Below, piece by piece: positions 52,294-60,757 of a stretch of DNA of 64,000 nucleotides (its first letter is position 1; every line of letters starts with the position of its first letter). Source of the DNA: Gudongella sp049310905 (GTDB lineage Bacteria; Bacillota; Clostridia; Tissierellales; Tissierellaceae). A program made the position numbers and the translations under genes. The notes beneath the pieces are model-generated. The model was not told the origin of the DNA. It ran no database searches and worked only from the letters and a program-made list of their open reading frames with translations. The stretch lies in assembly GCF_049310905.1 (NCBI RefSeq), contig NZ_JBMEMN010000011.1:1-64000 (forward strand). The letters run 5' to 3'.

Positions 52294-53103
52294 TTGGAAA
52301 AATTAATTATTACAGTGGCATCCGTGGGCTCTTTACCTACTAAAAAAGAAACACCTTATGTACCCATAACTCCTGATGAAATAGCACAGGATGCATTAGA
52401 ATGTTATGAGGCTGGAGCAACCGTTTTACATGTTCACGCAAGAACTCCATCAGGAGATAATACTCATGACGTAGCTTTGTTTGAAGAGATTCATGAAAAA
52501 GTAAAAAATAAAGTGCCAGAAATGATAGTCCAGATATCGACAGGTGGCAGAGCAGGGTTGGGGTTTGAGAGTAGGAATAGAGGGTTATTTGCTAATCCTG
52601 AAATGGCAAGCCTAACTACAGGGTCCGTTAATTTTCCAAATATGGTTTATGAAAACTCTCCAATATTGGTAAGAGAACTTGCCATAATGATGGCAGAGAG
52701 AAATATAAAACCTGAGATAGAAATTTTTGATACTAGTATGATAAAACCGGCATTGGAATTATGTGAGGAAGGCATCATAAAGGAACCTTTGTATTTCAAC
52801 TTCATCATGGGATTGAAGGGTGCGCAGGATGCTAAGTTTTCTCAATTAAGTCATTTGCTTAGTTTAATACCAAAAGATTCACAATGGAATATTTCAGGAG
52901 TTGGTAGACATCAAATATTTACATCTTTTTTAGGTATATGTTTAGGTGGTCATGTAAGAGTGGGCTTAGAAGATAATATTTATTATAGTAAGGGTGTACT
53001 TGCTAGAAATTCTGATTTAGTAAAACGTGTTGTTAGATTATCAAAGGAATATGGGAGAGAAATTGCTACGGCTAGTGAAGCCAGAGAAATCTTAAAATTG
53101 TAG
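52294..53103 (+). CDS. BKACE family (beta-keto acid cleavage enzyme, DUF849)
   Basis: This 269-residue TIM-barrel protein is related to 3-keto-5-aminohexanoate cleavage enzyme (Kce). Such enzymes use acetyl-CoA to cleave a beta-keto acid. Zn-binding HVHAR (about 47-51), the E-x-D pair in EIEIFDTSM, and HVRVGLEDN are recognisable. TTG 52294 follows GAAGGTG. Leucine is mostly TTA and the third codon positions are AT-richer than in the flanking genes, so it may be a later arrival. No other lysine-fermentation gene is adjacent; the true substrate is open. Confidence 0.87.
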   Translation: MEKLIITVASVGSLPTKKETPYVPITPDEIAQDALECYEAGATVLHVHARTPSGDNTHDVALFEEIHEKVKNKVPEMIVQISTGGRAGLGFESRNRGLFANPEMASLTTGSVNFPNMVYENSPILVRELAIMMAERNIKPEIEIFDTSMIKPALELCEEGIIKEPLYFNFIMGLKGAQDAKFSQLSHLLSLIPKDSQWNISGVGRHQIFTSFLGICLGGHVRVGLEDNIYYSKGVLARNSDLVKRVVRLSKEYGREIATASEAREILKL

Positions 53104-53227
53104 TGTGTTTTGAAAAAGAAAGTAGAATTGATACTAAAATATAATATCAAAATGCTTTTTTGGTGGTATTATATTCTTATGCTTTCTGCAATTTTACATT
53201 CATAATTTAAAATTGTTGAATATTATA

Positions 53228-53257
53228 TTGCAATTATGCAATAAGTTCTAATATAAT
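53228..53257 (+). promoter_or_regulatory. Promoter of the methylmalonyl-CoA operon with palindromic -35
   Basis: TTGCAA (53228-53233) and TATAAT (53252-53257) are spaced 18 bases apart. The -35 lies in the dyad TTGCA-ATTA-TGCAA (53228-53241), which might be an operator. The mutase ATG is about 36 bases downstream. Confidence 0.7.
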
Positions 53258-53292
53258 AGGGGTTATGGAAGGTACCAATATGAGGAGGTAAA

Positions 53293-54972
53293 ATGATGTA
53301 CGATGAAAAAAAGCTAGAGCAAATTAAATCGTCTTTCAAGGACTGGGATGAAATAGTCGCAAAGCAGCTTGAAAAACATCCTGAAATGAAGGAAACCTTT
53401 GCAACTGGTTCAGACAAAACAGTTAAAAGGCTTTACACGCCACTAGACACATCAGAACTGGATTATGAAAAGGATCTTGGCTACCCTGGTGAGTACCCAT
53501 ATACAAGAGGAGTACAACCAACGATGTATAGGGGAAGATTTTGGACAATGAGACAGTATGCAGGATTTGCAAGTGCAGAAGAGTCAAACAACAGATACAA
53601 GTATCTTCTTGACCAAGGTCAGACAGGACTGAGTGTTGCCTTTGACCTGCCAACACAGATTGGTTATGACTCAGACCACGTATTATCAGAGGGAGAAGTA
53701 GGAAAAGTCGGGGTTGCAATAGATTCACTTAAAGATATGGAAATTTTATTTGATGGAATACCATTGGACAAAGTCAGTACATCAATGACAATAAATGCCC
53801 CTGCAAGCGTTTTACTTGCTATGTACATTGCAGTGGCCGAAAAGCAAGGAGTATCTCCGGGACAACTAAGAGGTACCATACAAAATGATATCTTGAAAGA
53901 GTACATTGCCCGTGGAACCTATATATTCCCGGTTGAGGAATCAATGAGACTGATAACCAATATTTTTGAGTATTGCTCAAAGGAAGTTCCACAGTGGAAT
54001 ACAATAAGCATAAGTGGATATCACATAAGAGAGGCTGGTTCAACAGCAGCTCAGGAAGTAGCGTTTACACTTGCAGATGGAATTGCATATGTTGATGCAG
54101 CAATTAAAGCAGGACTTGACGTAGATGATTTTGCACCTAGATTGTCATTCTTCTTTAATGCTCATAACGATCTTCTTGAGGAAGTTTCAAAGTATAGAGC
54201 TGCAAGAAGACTTTGGGCAAGAATCATGAAAGAGAGATTTGGAGCAAAAAAAGAAAAGTCACTCCAACTTAAGTTCCACACTCAGACTGCAGGATCAACA
54301 CTAACTGCACAACAGTCTGACAACAACATTGTAAGAGTTGCAATACAAACATTGGCAGCGGTACTTGGTGGAACACAGTCACTACATACAAACTCAAGGG
54401 ATGAGGCACTTGCACTTCCAACAGAGGACTCAGTCAGAATTGCATTGAGAACACAGCAGATTGTGGCACATGAATCAGGAGTTATAGAGACAGTCGACCC
54501 ATTGGCAGGATCCTACTATATTGAGAGTCTTACCAATGACATTGAAAAGGAAGCAATGGATTACATTGAGAAGATAGACAATCTTGGCGGAGCGCCGAAA
54601 GCAATTGAAAAGGGTTTCATTCAAAAAGAGATTCAAAACTCAGCGTACAAGTATCAGATGCAGGTTGAAAGTCTTGAGAAAATTGTTGTAGGAGTAAACA
54701 AATTCAGAATCGAAGAAACAGATAAGAAAGAACTTCTTAAAGTCGATCCACACGTGGAGCTTATGCAAAAGAAGAAGATCGAAAGGCTTAAGAGTACCAG
54801 AGACAACGATAAGGTTCAAAATACTCTTGATATCTTGAAATCAAAGGCTGAAACTGATGAGAACCTTATGCCGTTTATAATTGATGCAGTTAAGGAATAT
54901 GCAACATTGGGAGAAGTTTGTGGAGTTCTGAGAGAAGTTTTCGGAGAGTATGAGCAATCTGTAATATTATAG
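53293..54972 (+). CDS. Methylmalonyl-CoA mutase, large (substrate-binding) subunit
   Basis: This 559-residue protein forms the TIM-barrel part of adenosylcobalamin-dependent methylmalonyl-CoA mutase (succinyl-CoA to methylmalonyl-CoA). It shows YPYTRGVQPTMYRGRFWTMR, SVAFDLPTQIGYDSDH, GTIQNDILKEYIARGTYIFP and HTQTAGSTLTAQQ. The B12 domain is on a separate gene, as in archaea and many Clostridia. GAGGAGGTAAA precedes the tandem ATG codons 53293/53296; the first is used. It heads an eight-gene propionyl-CoA-forming cluster. Confidence 0.96.
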   Translation: MMYDEKKLEQIKSSFKDWDEIVAKQLEKHPEMKETFATGSDKTVKRLYTPLDTSELDYEKDLGYPGEYPYTRGVQPTMYRGRFWTMRQYAGFASAEESNNRYKYLLDQGQTGLSVAFDLPTQIGYDSDHVLSEGEVGKVGVAIDSLKDMEILFDGIPLDKVSTSMTINAPASVLLAMYIAVAEKQGVSPGQLRGTIQNDILKEYIARGTYIFPVEESMRLITNIFEYCSKEVPQWNTISISGYHIREAGSTAAQEVAFTLADGIAYVDAAIKAGLDVDDFAPRLSFFFNAHNDLLEEVSKYRAARRLWARIMKERFGAKKEKSLQLKFHTQTAGSTLTAQQSDNNIVRVAIQTLAAVLGGTQSLHTNSRDEALALPTEDSVRIALRTQQIVAHESGVIETVDPLAGSYYIESLTNDIEKEAMDYIEKIDNLGGAPKAIEKGFIQKEIQNSAYKYQMQVESLEKIVVGVNKFRIEETDKKELLKVDPHVELMQKKKIERLKSTRDNDKVQNTLDILKSKAETDENLMPFIIDAVKEYATLGEVCGVLREVFGEYEQSVIL

Positions 54973-54990
54973 TTATGAGGAGGAAGTCAA

Positions 54991-55386
54991 ATGGATAAAC
55001 CCATTAGAGTACTTGTGGCAAAGCCAGGATTGGATGGACATGACAGGGGAGCAAAAGTTATAGCCAGAGCACTTAGAGATGCAGGAATGGAAGTAATTTA
55101 TACAGGTTTAAGACAAACACCAGAGCAGATAGTAGCTGCTGCAGTTCAGGAGGATGTAGATGTCGTTGCATTGAGCATTCTATCAGGTGCACATAACCAT
55201 CTGTTCCCTAAAGTGGTAAGACTTCTAAAGGAAGAGGGAATTGAGGATGTTTTGGTACTTGGCGGAGGTGTAATACCAGAGGATGACATACCTGGATTAA
55301 AGGAAGCCGGAGTCGAGGGGATTTTCACACCTGGAACACCAACCAAGGAAGTTATAGAGTTCATTAAGGGAAACGTTAAGAAATAA
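54991..55386 (+). CDS. Methylmalonyl-CoA mutase, cobalamin-binding subunit
   Basis: This 131-residue B12-binding domain has the D-x-H-x-x-G motif at 15-20 (DGHDRG, with H17 the lower cobalt ligand), SILSGAHN and the VLGGGVIP loop. It pairs with the large subunit encoded 18 bases upstream. TGAGGAGGAAG is the ribosome binding site. Confidence 0.96.
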   Translation: MDKPIRVLVAKPGLDGHDRGAKVIARALRDAGMEVIYTGLRQTPEQIVAAAVQEDVDVVALSILSGAHNHLFPKVVRLLKEEGIEDVLVLGGGVIPEDDIPGLKEAGVEGIFTPGTPTKEVIEFIKGNVKK

Positions 55387-55401
55387 TAGGTGGTGTTTTA
55401 A

Positions 55402-56337
55402 TTGAATATTGAAGAAAGGCTTCTTAAAGGTGATAAAAGAGCCTGTGCACGCCTGATATCCTTGCTCGAAAACAATGATGAACAGGCAGTGAATATCATA
55501 AAGAGACAATATCACAAGACCGGTAACGCCTATGTAATTGGAGTTACCGGTTCTCCGGGAAGTGGTAAATCGACACTTACAGACAGACTGACAAAAGAAT
55601 TGAGAGCTCAAGGAAAAAAGATAGGGATACTTGCAGTTGATCCTACAAGCCCCTTTAGTGGTGGTGCAATTCTTGGAGATAGAATCAGGATGTCAGACCT
55701 TGCCCTCGATAAGGATGTATTTATCAGAAGCATGGGCACAAGAGGTTACCTGGGTGGAATTTCAAAGGCAACCTGGGGAGCTGTAAAGGCATTGGATATA
55801 TATGGTTGTGACTATATTTTTATTGAAACTGTAGGTGTAGGTCAATCGGAAATTGATATTGTGAAGATGGCAGACACAGTTCTTATGGTAATGGTCCCCA
55901 ATATGGGAGATGACATACAGGCAATAAAGGCAGGAATAATGGAAATCGCAGATGTATTTGCAATAAACAAATCAGATTTGGATGGTGCAGACAAAACAAA
56001 ACTGGAAATTGAGATGAACTTGGACCTGAATGAGAAAAGTGACTACAGAGCACCAGTGGAGCAGGTATCTGCTATTAAAAATGAAGATATCGACGTTTTG
56101 CTCCAAAAGATAATGAACCATGAGAACTATCTGAAGGAGACAGGAAAGCTTCATGAAAGAAGAAGAAGAAATCTTAAGGTTGAGATTGTTCAGCTTGTGG
56201 AGGAAGAGCTTCTGAAGTTAATCATGGATAAGGCACTTGAAGGGGATCTTTTAGAGGAACTTTCTCATGAGGTGGAAAAGAGAAAGCAGGACCCATACAC
56301 TGCCAAGGAAAAGATAATATCCCTAATCAGGGAGTAG
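55402..56337 (+). CDS. meaB: MeaB-family GTPase, mutase chaperone
   Basis: This 311-residue G3E GTPase protects and reloads the mutase with intact adenosylcobalamin. Walker A GSPGSGKST is at 50-58, with the metal/switch motifs AVDPTSPFSGGAILGDRIRM and ETVGVGQSE and NKSD for guanine. TTG 55402 is used, behind AGGTGGTG. It is found in the same position in most mutase operons. Confidence 0.95.
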   Translation: MNIEERLLKGDKRACARLISLLENNDEQAVNIIKRQYHKTGNAYVIGVTGSPGSGKSTLTDRLTKELRAQGKKIGILAVDPTSPFSGGAILGDRIRMSDLALDKDVFIRSMGTRGYLGGISKATWGAVKALDIYGCDYIFIETVGVGQSEIDIVKMADTVLMVMVPNMGDDIQAIKAGIMEIADVFAINKSDLDGADKTKLEIEMNLDLNEKSDYRAPVEQVSAIKNEDIDVLLQKIMNHENYLKETGKLHERRRRNLKVEIVQLVEEELLKLIMDKALEGDLLEELSHEVEKRKQDPYTAKEKIISLIRE

Positions 56338-56355
56338 ATGTGAGGAGGAAAATCT

Positions 56356-56757
56356 GTGGTAACTAAAATAGATCACATTGGAATAGCTGTAAAAAACCTT
56401 GACGAAACATTGAAATTCTATGAAGATGTAATGGGGATAAAATGTACAAGCAAGGAAGAAGTTGAGGAACAAAAAGTTAGAGTTGCATTTTTACCAGTAG
56501 GAGATTCAGAAGTAGAGCTTTTGGAGTCTACGACCGAGGATGGACCGGTAGCAAAGTTTATTGAGAAGCGTGGAGAAGGAGTTCAACACATAGCTTTCAA
56601 GGTAGACAACATTGAAGAAGCCATCAAGGATCTTCAGGAAAAGGGTGTAAGACTAATCGATGAGAAGCCTAGATACGGCGCAGGTGGGGCGAGAATCGCT
56701 TTCCTTCACCCAAAATCAACATCTGGCGTTCTTATAGAAATCAGCGAGAGAGACTAA
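56356..56757 (+). CDS. mce: Methylmalonyl-CoA epimerase
   Basis: This 133-residue vicinal oxygen chelate protein interconverts (R)- and (S)-methylmalonyl-CoA. It has the metal-binding DHIGIAVKNLD, FLPVGDSEVELLE, GVQHIAFKVDNIE and VLIEISE motifs. GTG 56356 follows GAGGAGGAAAATCT. It links the mutase to the decarboxylase encoded next. Confidence 0.95.
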   Translation: MVTKIDHIGIAVKNLDETLKFYEDVMGIKCTSKEEVEEQKVRVAFLPVGDSEVELLESTTEDGPVAKFIEKRGEGVQHIAFKVDNIEEAIKDLQEKGVRLIDEKPRYGAGGARIAFLHPKSTSGVLIEISERD

Positions 56758-56776
56758 GTACATTAGGAGGATGAAA

Positions 56777-58321
56777 ATGAGCGATAAGATTCAAGATCTT
56801 CTCGAAGCTAAAAGAAAAATCAAGCTTGGAGGCGGAGAAAAAAGAATAGAAAAGCAACACAGCTCAGGAAAAATGACAGCAAGGGAAAGAATCAACTACC
56901 TATTTGATGAGGGAAGCTTTGTTGAACTGGACGCATTTGTTAAGCACAGAGCAACAAACTTCAATATGGGAAAAGTTCATGCCGAAGCAGATGGAGTGGT
57001 AACAGGCTACGGAACAGTAGACGGAAGATTGGTTTATGTATATGCTCAGGATTTCACAGTAATCGGAGGATCACTTGGAGAAATGCATGCAGCAAAGATA
57101 AATAAGGTTCAGGATATGGCCCTTAAAATGGGTGCGCCAATAGTTGGAATCAACGACTCAGGTGGAGCAAGAATCCAGGAGGGAGTAGACGCCCTGTCAG
57201 GATACGGAAAAATATTCTACAGAAACACAATATCCTCAGGAGTAATCCCACAGATATCAGCAATAATGGGACCAAGTGCAGGAGGAGCGGTTTACTCACC
57301 TGCCATAACAGACTTCATCTTTATGACTGACAAGACAAGCATGATGTTTATAACAGGACCTCAGGTAATCAAGTCAGTAACAGGAGAGGAAGTAAGCCAG
57401 GAAGCTCTTGGAGGAGCAAATACCCACAACAAGAAGAGTGGAGTCGCACACTTTATCGACAAGACAGAACAGGAATCACTGGATAAGATAATAGAGTTGT
57501 TGGGCTTCTTACCTTCAAACAACATGGAGCAGCCACCAGCTTATGAAGTAGTAGATGACATAAACAGAGTGGATGAAGAGCTTAATGAAGTAGTACCGCA
57601 AAACCCAAACAAGCCTTATGATATGAAAAAAGTAATAGAAATGATAGCGGATGATAACCACTTCTTTGAGGTGCAACCACTGTATGCACAGAACATAATA
57701 ACAGGATATATCAGACTAAACGGAAAAACTGTAGGAGTGGTTGCAAACCAGCCGAAGATTCTTGCAGGATGCCTGGATATAAACGCATCAGACAAAGCAG
57801 GAAGATTCATAAGAACTTGTGATGCCTTCAACATACCTTTACTTAATCTAGTAGATGTACCAGGATTCCTTCCAGGAGTTGGACAGGAACATGGTGGAAT
57901 CATAAGACACGGAGCAAAGATGCTATACGCTTACTCAGAGGCAACAGTGCCAAAAGTAACAATGATAGTTAGAAAAGCCTACGGAGGAGCATATCTTGCA
58001 ATGTGTAGTAAAGACCTTGGAGCAGACCAGGTGTTTGCATGGCCAAATGCTGAGATAGCTGTAATGGGACCGGACGGAGCTGCAAACATAATTTTCAAGA
58101 ATGAAATATCAGAATCAGATGACCCAGTGGCAACAAGAGCAGAAAAAATTGAAGAGTACAGAGACACAGTAGCAAATCCATACATCGCAGCACAAAGAGG
58201 ATTTGTTGATGATGTAATAGTGCCAAGTCACTCAAGACCAAGACTTATAAGTGCATTTGATATGTTAGAGACTAAGAGAGAGACCCGACCAAGTAAAAAA
58301 CACGGCAACCTGCCAGTATAG
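56777..58321 (+). CDS. mmdA: Methylmalonyl-CoA decarboxylase alpha subunit (carboxyltransferase)
   Basis: This 514-residue carboxyltransferase moves the carboxyl group from methylmalonyl-CoA to biotin, giving propionyl-CoA. It has paired crotonase-like domains with GINDSGGARIQEGVDALSGY, GPSAGGAVYSPAITDF and LVDVPGFLPGVGQEHGGIIR. ATG 56777 is chosen, six bases after AGGAGG; ATG 56771 abuts that site. The delta, biotin carrier and beta subunits downstream make this the Na+-pumping complex rather than an ATP-dependent carboxylase. Confidence 0.93.
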   Translation: MSDKIQDLLEAKRKIKLGGGEKRIEKQHSSGKMTARERINYLFDEGSFVELDAFVKHRATNFNMGKVHAEADGVVTGYGTVDGRLVYVYAQDFTVIGGSLGEMHAAKINKVQDMALKMGAPIVGINDSGGARIQEGVDALSGYGKIFYRNTISSGVIPQISAIMGPSAGGAVYSPAITDFIFMTDKTSMMFITGPQVIKSVTGEEVSQEALGGANTHNKKSGVAHFIDKTEQESLDKIIELLGFLPSNNMEQPPAYEVVDDINRVDEELNEVVPQNPNKPYDMKKVIEMIADDNHFFEVQPLYAQNIITGYIRLNGKTVGVVANQPKILAGCLDINASDKAGRFIRTCDAFNIPLLNLVDVPGFLPGVGQEHGGIIRHGAKMLYAYSEATVPKVTMIVRKAYGGAYLAMCSKDLGADQVFAWPNAEIAVMGPDGAANIIFKNEISESDDPVATRAEKIEEYRDTVANPYIAAQRGFVDDVIVPSHSRPRLISAFDMLETKRETRPSKKHGNLPV

Positions 58322-58333
58322 GGAGGAAAAACC

Positions 58334-58702
58334 ATGGGAAATGAAGTAACGATGGGAGAAGCGCTGGTTGTAACTGTTGTTAGTATGGGAGTAGTATTTA
58401 TTGTTCTGATACTGATTTCGCTGACAATTGGTTTTCTAAAATCAATGGAAGTTGGTAAAAAAGAAACAAAAAAAGTTGCCCCGGTAAAACAAGAAAAGCC
58501 AGTCAAGAATGAAACAACAGCAGCTGCACAAACATCAGAAGAGGATGAAGAAGAGCTGATAGCAGTAATAACAGCAGCTGTAGCAAACAGTCTAGGAGTG
58601 GACATACCAGAAATATATATCAGCAGCATAAGAAGAACCCCACAGGCAACAACAGTTTGGAGAGAAATCGGAAAACAGGAACAGATAATGGGGAGAATGT
58701 AG
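58334..58702 (+). CDS. mmdD: OadG-like membrane subunit of the decarboxylase (delta/gamma)
   Basis: This 122-residue small subunit has one N-terminal transmembrane helix (about 9-33, ALVVTVVSMGVVFIVLILIS), an acidic and lysine-rich linker and a C-terminal helix EELIAVITAAVANSLG followed by SIRRTPQATTVWREIG. It anchors the carboxyltransferase to the membrane beta subunit. It follows mmdA by 12 bases. A long non-coding gap lies after it. Confidence 0.87.
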   Translation: MGNEVTMGEALVVTVVSMGVVFIVLILISLTIGFLKSMEVGKKETKKVAPVKQEKPVKNETTAAAQTSEEDEEELIAVITAAVANSLGVDIPEIYISSIRRTPQATTVWREIGKQEQIMGRM

Positions 58703-59064
58703 TAATTAAGTCAGGCGAAAGTATAAAGTAAAATTAGAATGAGTAAAGTTAATCTTAAGAAAAGTCATGATGAATAAGTGATCATATGGAAAGATCAGCT
58801 TGATTTAACACATGAAGTGAGAAAATCAGACTGACTTGCGTGATTACCACTTAAGTTAATAGTTACTTGACTGCAAAAGAACGAAAATATATTACTGACC
58901 AAATGCAAGCTCAATCGATAGCAAGTCAATTTTCGAAACGAGTGTGATAAATCTCTGATCTTGAATCAGAGAACGCTTCATCGGACTTTTCGAGAGTAGA
59001 CTATACGAAAACAAAGAAATCAATTGAGAATGAATAATAATAACCTAAAAACGGAGGAGAAATA
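58703..59064 (+). other. 362-base non-coding gap inside the decarboxylase operon
   Basis: No reading frame longer than a dozen codons with a ribosome binding site was found. Several complementary arms suggest structure: AAGTCAG (58708-58714) with CTGACTT (58831-58837), TTGACTGC (58867-58874) with GCAAGTCAA (58921-58929), TCGAAA (58933-58938) with TTTCGA (58988-58993), the last enclosing hairpin TCTCTGAT/ATCAGAGA (58952-58972). No T-run follows these, so they are not simple terminators. The biotin carrier gene has its own ACGGAGGAG. It could be a processing or regulatory RNA, an internal promoter region, or a decayed gene. Confidence 0.5.
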
Positions 59065-59460
59065 ATGAAAAAATTCAACATAACCGTAAACGGTAAAAGC
59101 TACGAAGTGGAAGTTGAGGAAGTAGGTGCACCAGCATCCTCAGCACCAAAGGCAGCAAAAGCTCCAGCATCATCAGCCGCAGCACCTGCACCTAAATCAG
59201 CACCTAAGACAGAAGCAAAACCTGCACCAGTAGCTGCATCAGCAGACCAGGAAGTAGTAGAATCACCAATGCCAGGAAACATCTGGAAAATCCTAGTAAA
59301 AGAAGGGCAGGAAGTAAAAGAAGGAGACGTACTTTTGATACTTGAAGCAATGAAGATGGAAAACGAGATTGTATCACCAAAAGATGGTGTGGTATCAAAG
59401 ATTGCAACATCAGAAGGCGCAGCAGTAAACACTGGAGATCAGCTGGTAATCGTGGACTAA
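59065..59460 (+). CDS. mmdC: Biotin carboxyl carrier subunit of the decarboxylase
   Basis: This 131-residue protein has a short N-terminal strand region, an alanine/proline-rich flexible linker (about 21-60) and a biotinyl domain with the biotinylated Lys97 in LEAMKMENE. It carries the carboxyl group from the alpha to the beta subunit. ACGGAGGAG precedes the ATG; the beta subunit follows 25 bases later. Confidence 0.95.
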   Translation: MKKFNITVNGKSYEVEVEEVGAPASSAPKAAKAPASSAAAPAPKSAPKTEAKPAPVAASADQEVVESPMPGNIWKILVKEGQEVKEGDVLLILEAMKMENEIVSPKDGVVSKIATSEGAAVNTGDQLVIVD

Positions 59461-59485
59461 TCCCTTCAAGAAAGGATGAACTAAG

Positions 59486-60664
59486 ATGTTAATGGAAATA
59501 TTTGCAGATTTTTGGTACAACACGGGATTTGCCTTGATGGAATACGGTCATGCGGTCATGCTTTTGATTTCCTTTGTGTTATTGTACCTTGCCATAGCAA
59601 AAGGGTTTGAACCACTGCTGTTAGTGCCGATAGCTTTTGGAATGATGCTGGCCAACCTGCCAGGAGCAAACCTGATGAAAGAACCATTGGTAGAAATAAT
59701 GAGAGACCCGGCAACCGGAGACCTTGTTAGCAAGACAAAGGAATACGGAGGAGTTTTATACTACTTATACCTGGGCGTTAAGCTGGGAATATATCCACCT
59801 CTTATATTCATGGGAGTAGGAGCCATGACTGATTTTGGTCCGCTAATAGCAAATCCTAAATCAGTTTTATTGGGAGCAGCAGCTCAGTTTGGAATCTTTG
59901 TTACCTTTTTAGGAGCAACACTTTTAGGATTTACTGGACCAGAGGCAGCGAGCATAGGAATAATTGGGGGAGCTGACGGTCCTACAGCACTGTATCTGAC
60001 TTCTCAGCTGGCACCACACCTGTTGGGGCCAATAGCAGTGGCAGCCTACTCATATATGGCATTGGTACCAATAATCCAGCCACCGATAATGAAGGCTCTT
60101 ACTACAAAAGAAGAGAGATCAGTAGTAATGGAGCAGTTAAGACCAGTATCCAAGAAGGAAAAGATTATATTCCCGATAGTGGTAACAGTGCTTGTAACAC
60201 TGATACTGCCATCAGCAGCACCACTTGTTGGTCTGTTGATGATAGGAAACCTGTTCAGGGAAACCGGACTTACAGAGAGACTATCCAAGACAGCTCAGAA
60301 TGAGCTTATAAACATAGTAACAATTTTCCTGGGAGTAACAGTCGGAGCTACTGCAAGTGCCGAGAACTTCATGAACTTCCAGACAGTGAGCATAATTGCA
60401 TTGGGATTGGTAGCATTTGCAATAGGGACAGCAGTTGGAGTTTTATTTGGAAAGATCATGTACAAGCTTTCTGGGGGAAAGGTAAATCCGCTGATAGGGG
60501 CAGCAGGAGTATCTGCAGTGCCAATGGCAGCCAGAGTAGCCCAGAAGGTAGGACAGGAAGCGAATCCAAAGAACTTCCTTTTAATGCATGCAATGGGACC
60601 GAATGTAGCAGGAGTAATCGGATCAGCAATAGCGGCAGGTATGCTATTGATGTTCTTCGGATAA
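59486..60664 (+). CDS. mmdB: Na+-pumping decarboxylase beta subunit
   Basis: This 392-residue membrane subunit decarboxylates carboxybiotin and exports Na+. The key acidic residue in IGGADGPTA (D164, equivalent to D203 of Klebsiella OadB) is present, as is GPNVAGVIGSAIAAG near the C-terminus. It has about nine to eleven hydrophobic segments. ATG 59486 follows AAAGGATG. It ends the cluster at a terminator. Confidence 0.95.
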   Translation: MLMEIFADFWYNTGFALMEYGHAVMLLISFVLLYLAIAKGFEPLLLVPIAFGMMLANLPGANLMKEPLVEIMRDPATGDLVSKTKEYGGVLYYLYLGVKLGIYPPLIFMGVGAMTDFGPLIANPKSVLLGAAAQFGIFVTFLGATLLGFTGPEAASIGIIGGADGPTALYLTSQLAPHLLGPIAVAAYSYMALVPIIQPPIMKALTTKEERSVVMEQLRPVSKKEKIIFPIVVTVLVTLILPSAAPLVGLLMIGNLFRETGLTERLSKTAQNELINIVTIFLGVTVGATASAENFMNFQTVSIIALGLVAFAIGTAVGVLFGKIMYKLSGGKVNPLIGAAGVSAVPMAARVAQKVGQEANPKNFLLMHAMGPNVAGVIGSAIAAGMLLMFFG

Positions 60665-60671
60665 AAATCAC

Positions 60672-60712
60672 AGGCTCATCCTCACTTGAGGGTGAGTTTG
60701 TTTGTTTTTTGC
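60672..60712 (+). terminator. Terminator after the decarboxylase operon
   Basis: CTCATCCTC pairs with GAGGGTGAG (one G-U), with loop ACTT, followed by TTTGTTTGTTTTTT. Confidence 0.75.
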
Positions 60713-60757
60713 ATCAATAGGGTAAAGAGTACCTACAAAAATGTGGGAGGAAAAAAC

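Noticed and set aside
53116..53170. TTGATA/TATCAA arms after the BKACE gene as a terminator
   Set aside because: The stem is only six base pairs, AT-only, and the T-run is displaced; too weak to annotate.
58742..58780. Short reading frame in the operon gap starting ATGAGTAAAG
   Set aside because: It ends after about a dozen codons and has no ribosome binding site.
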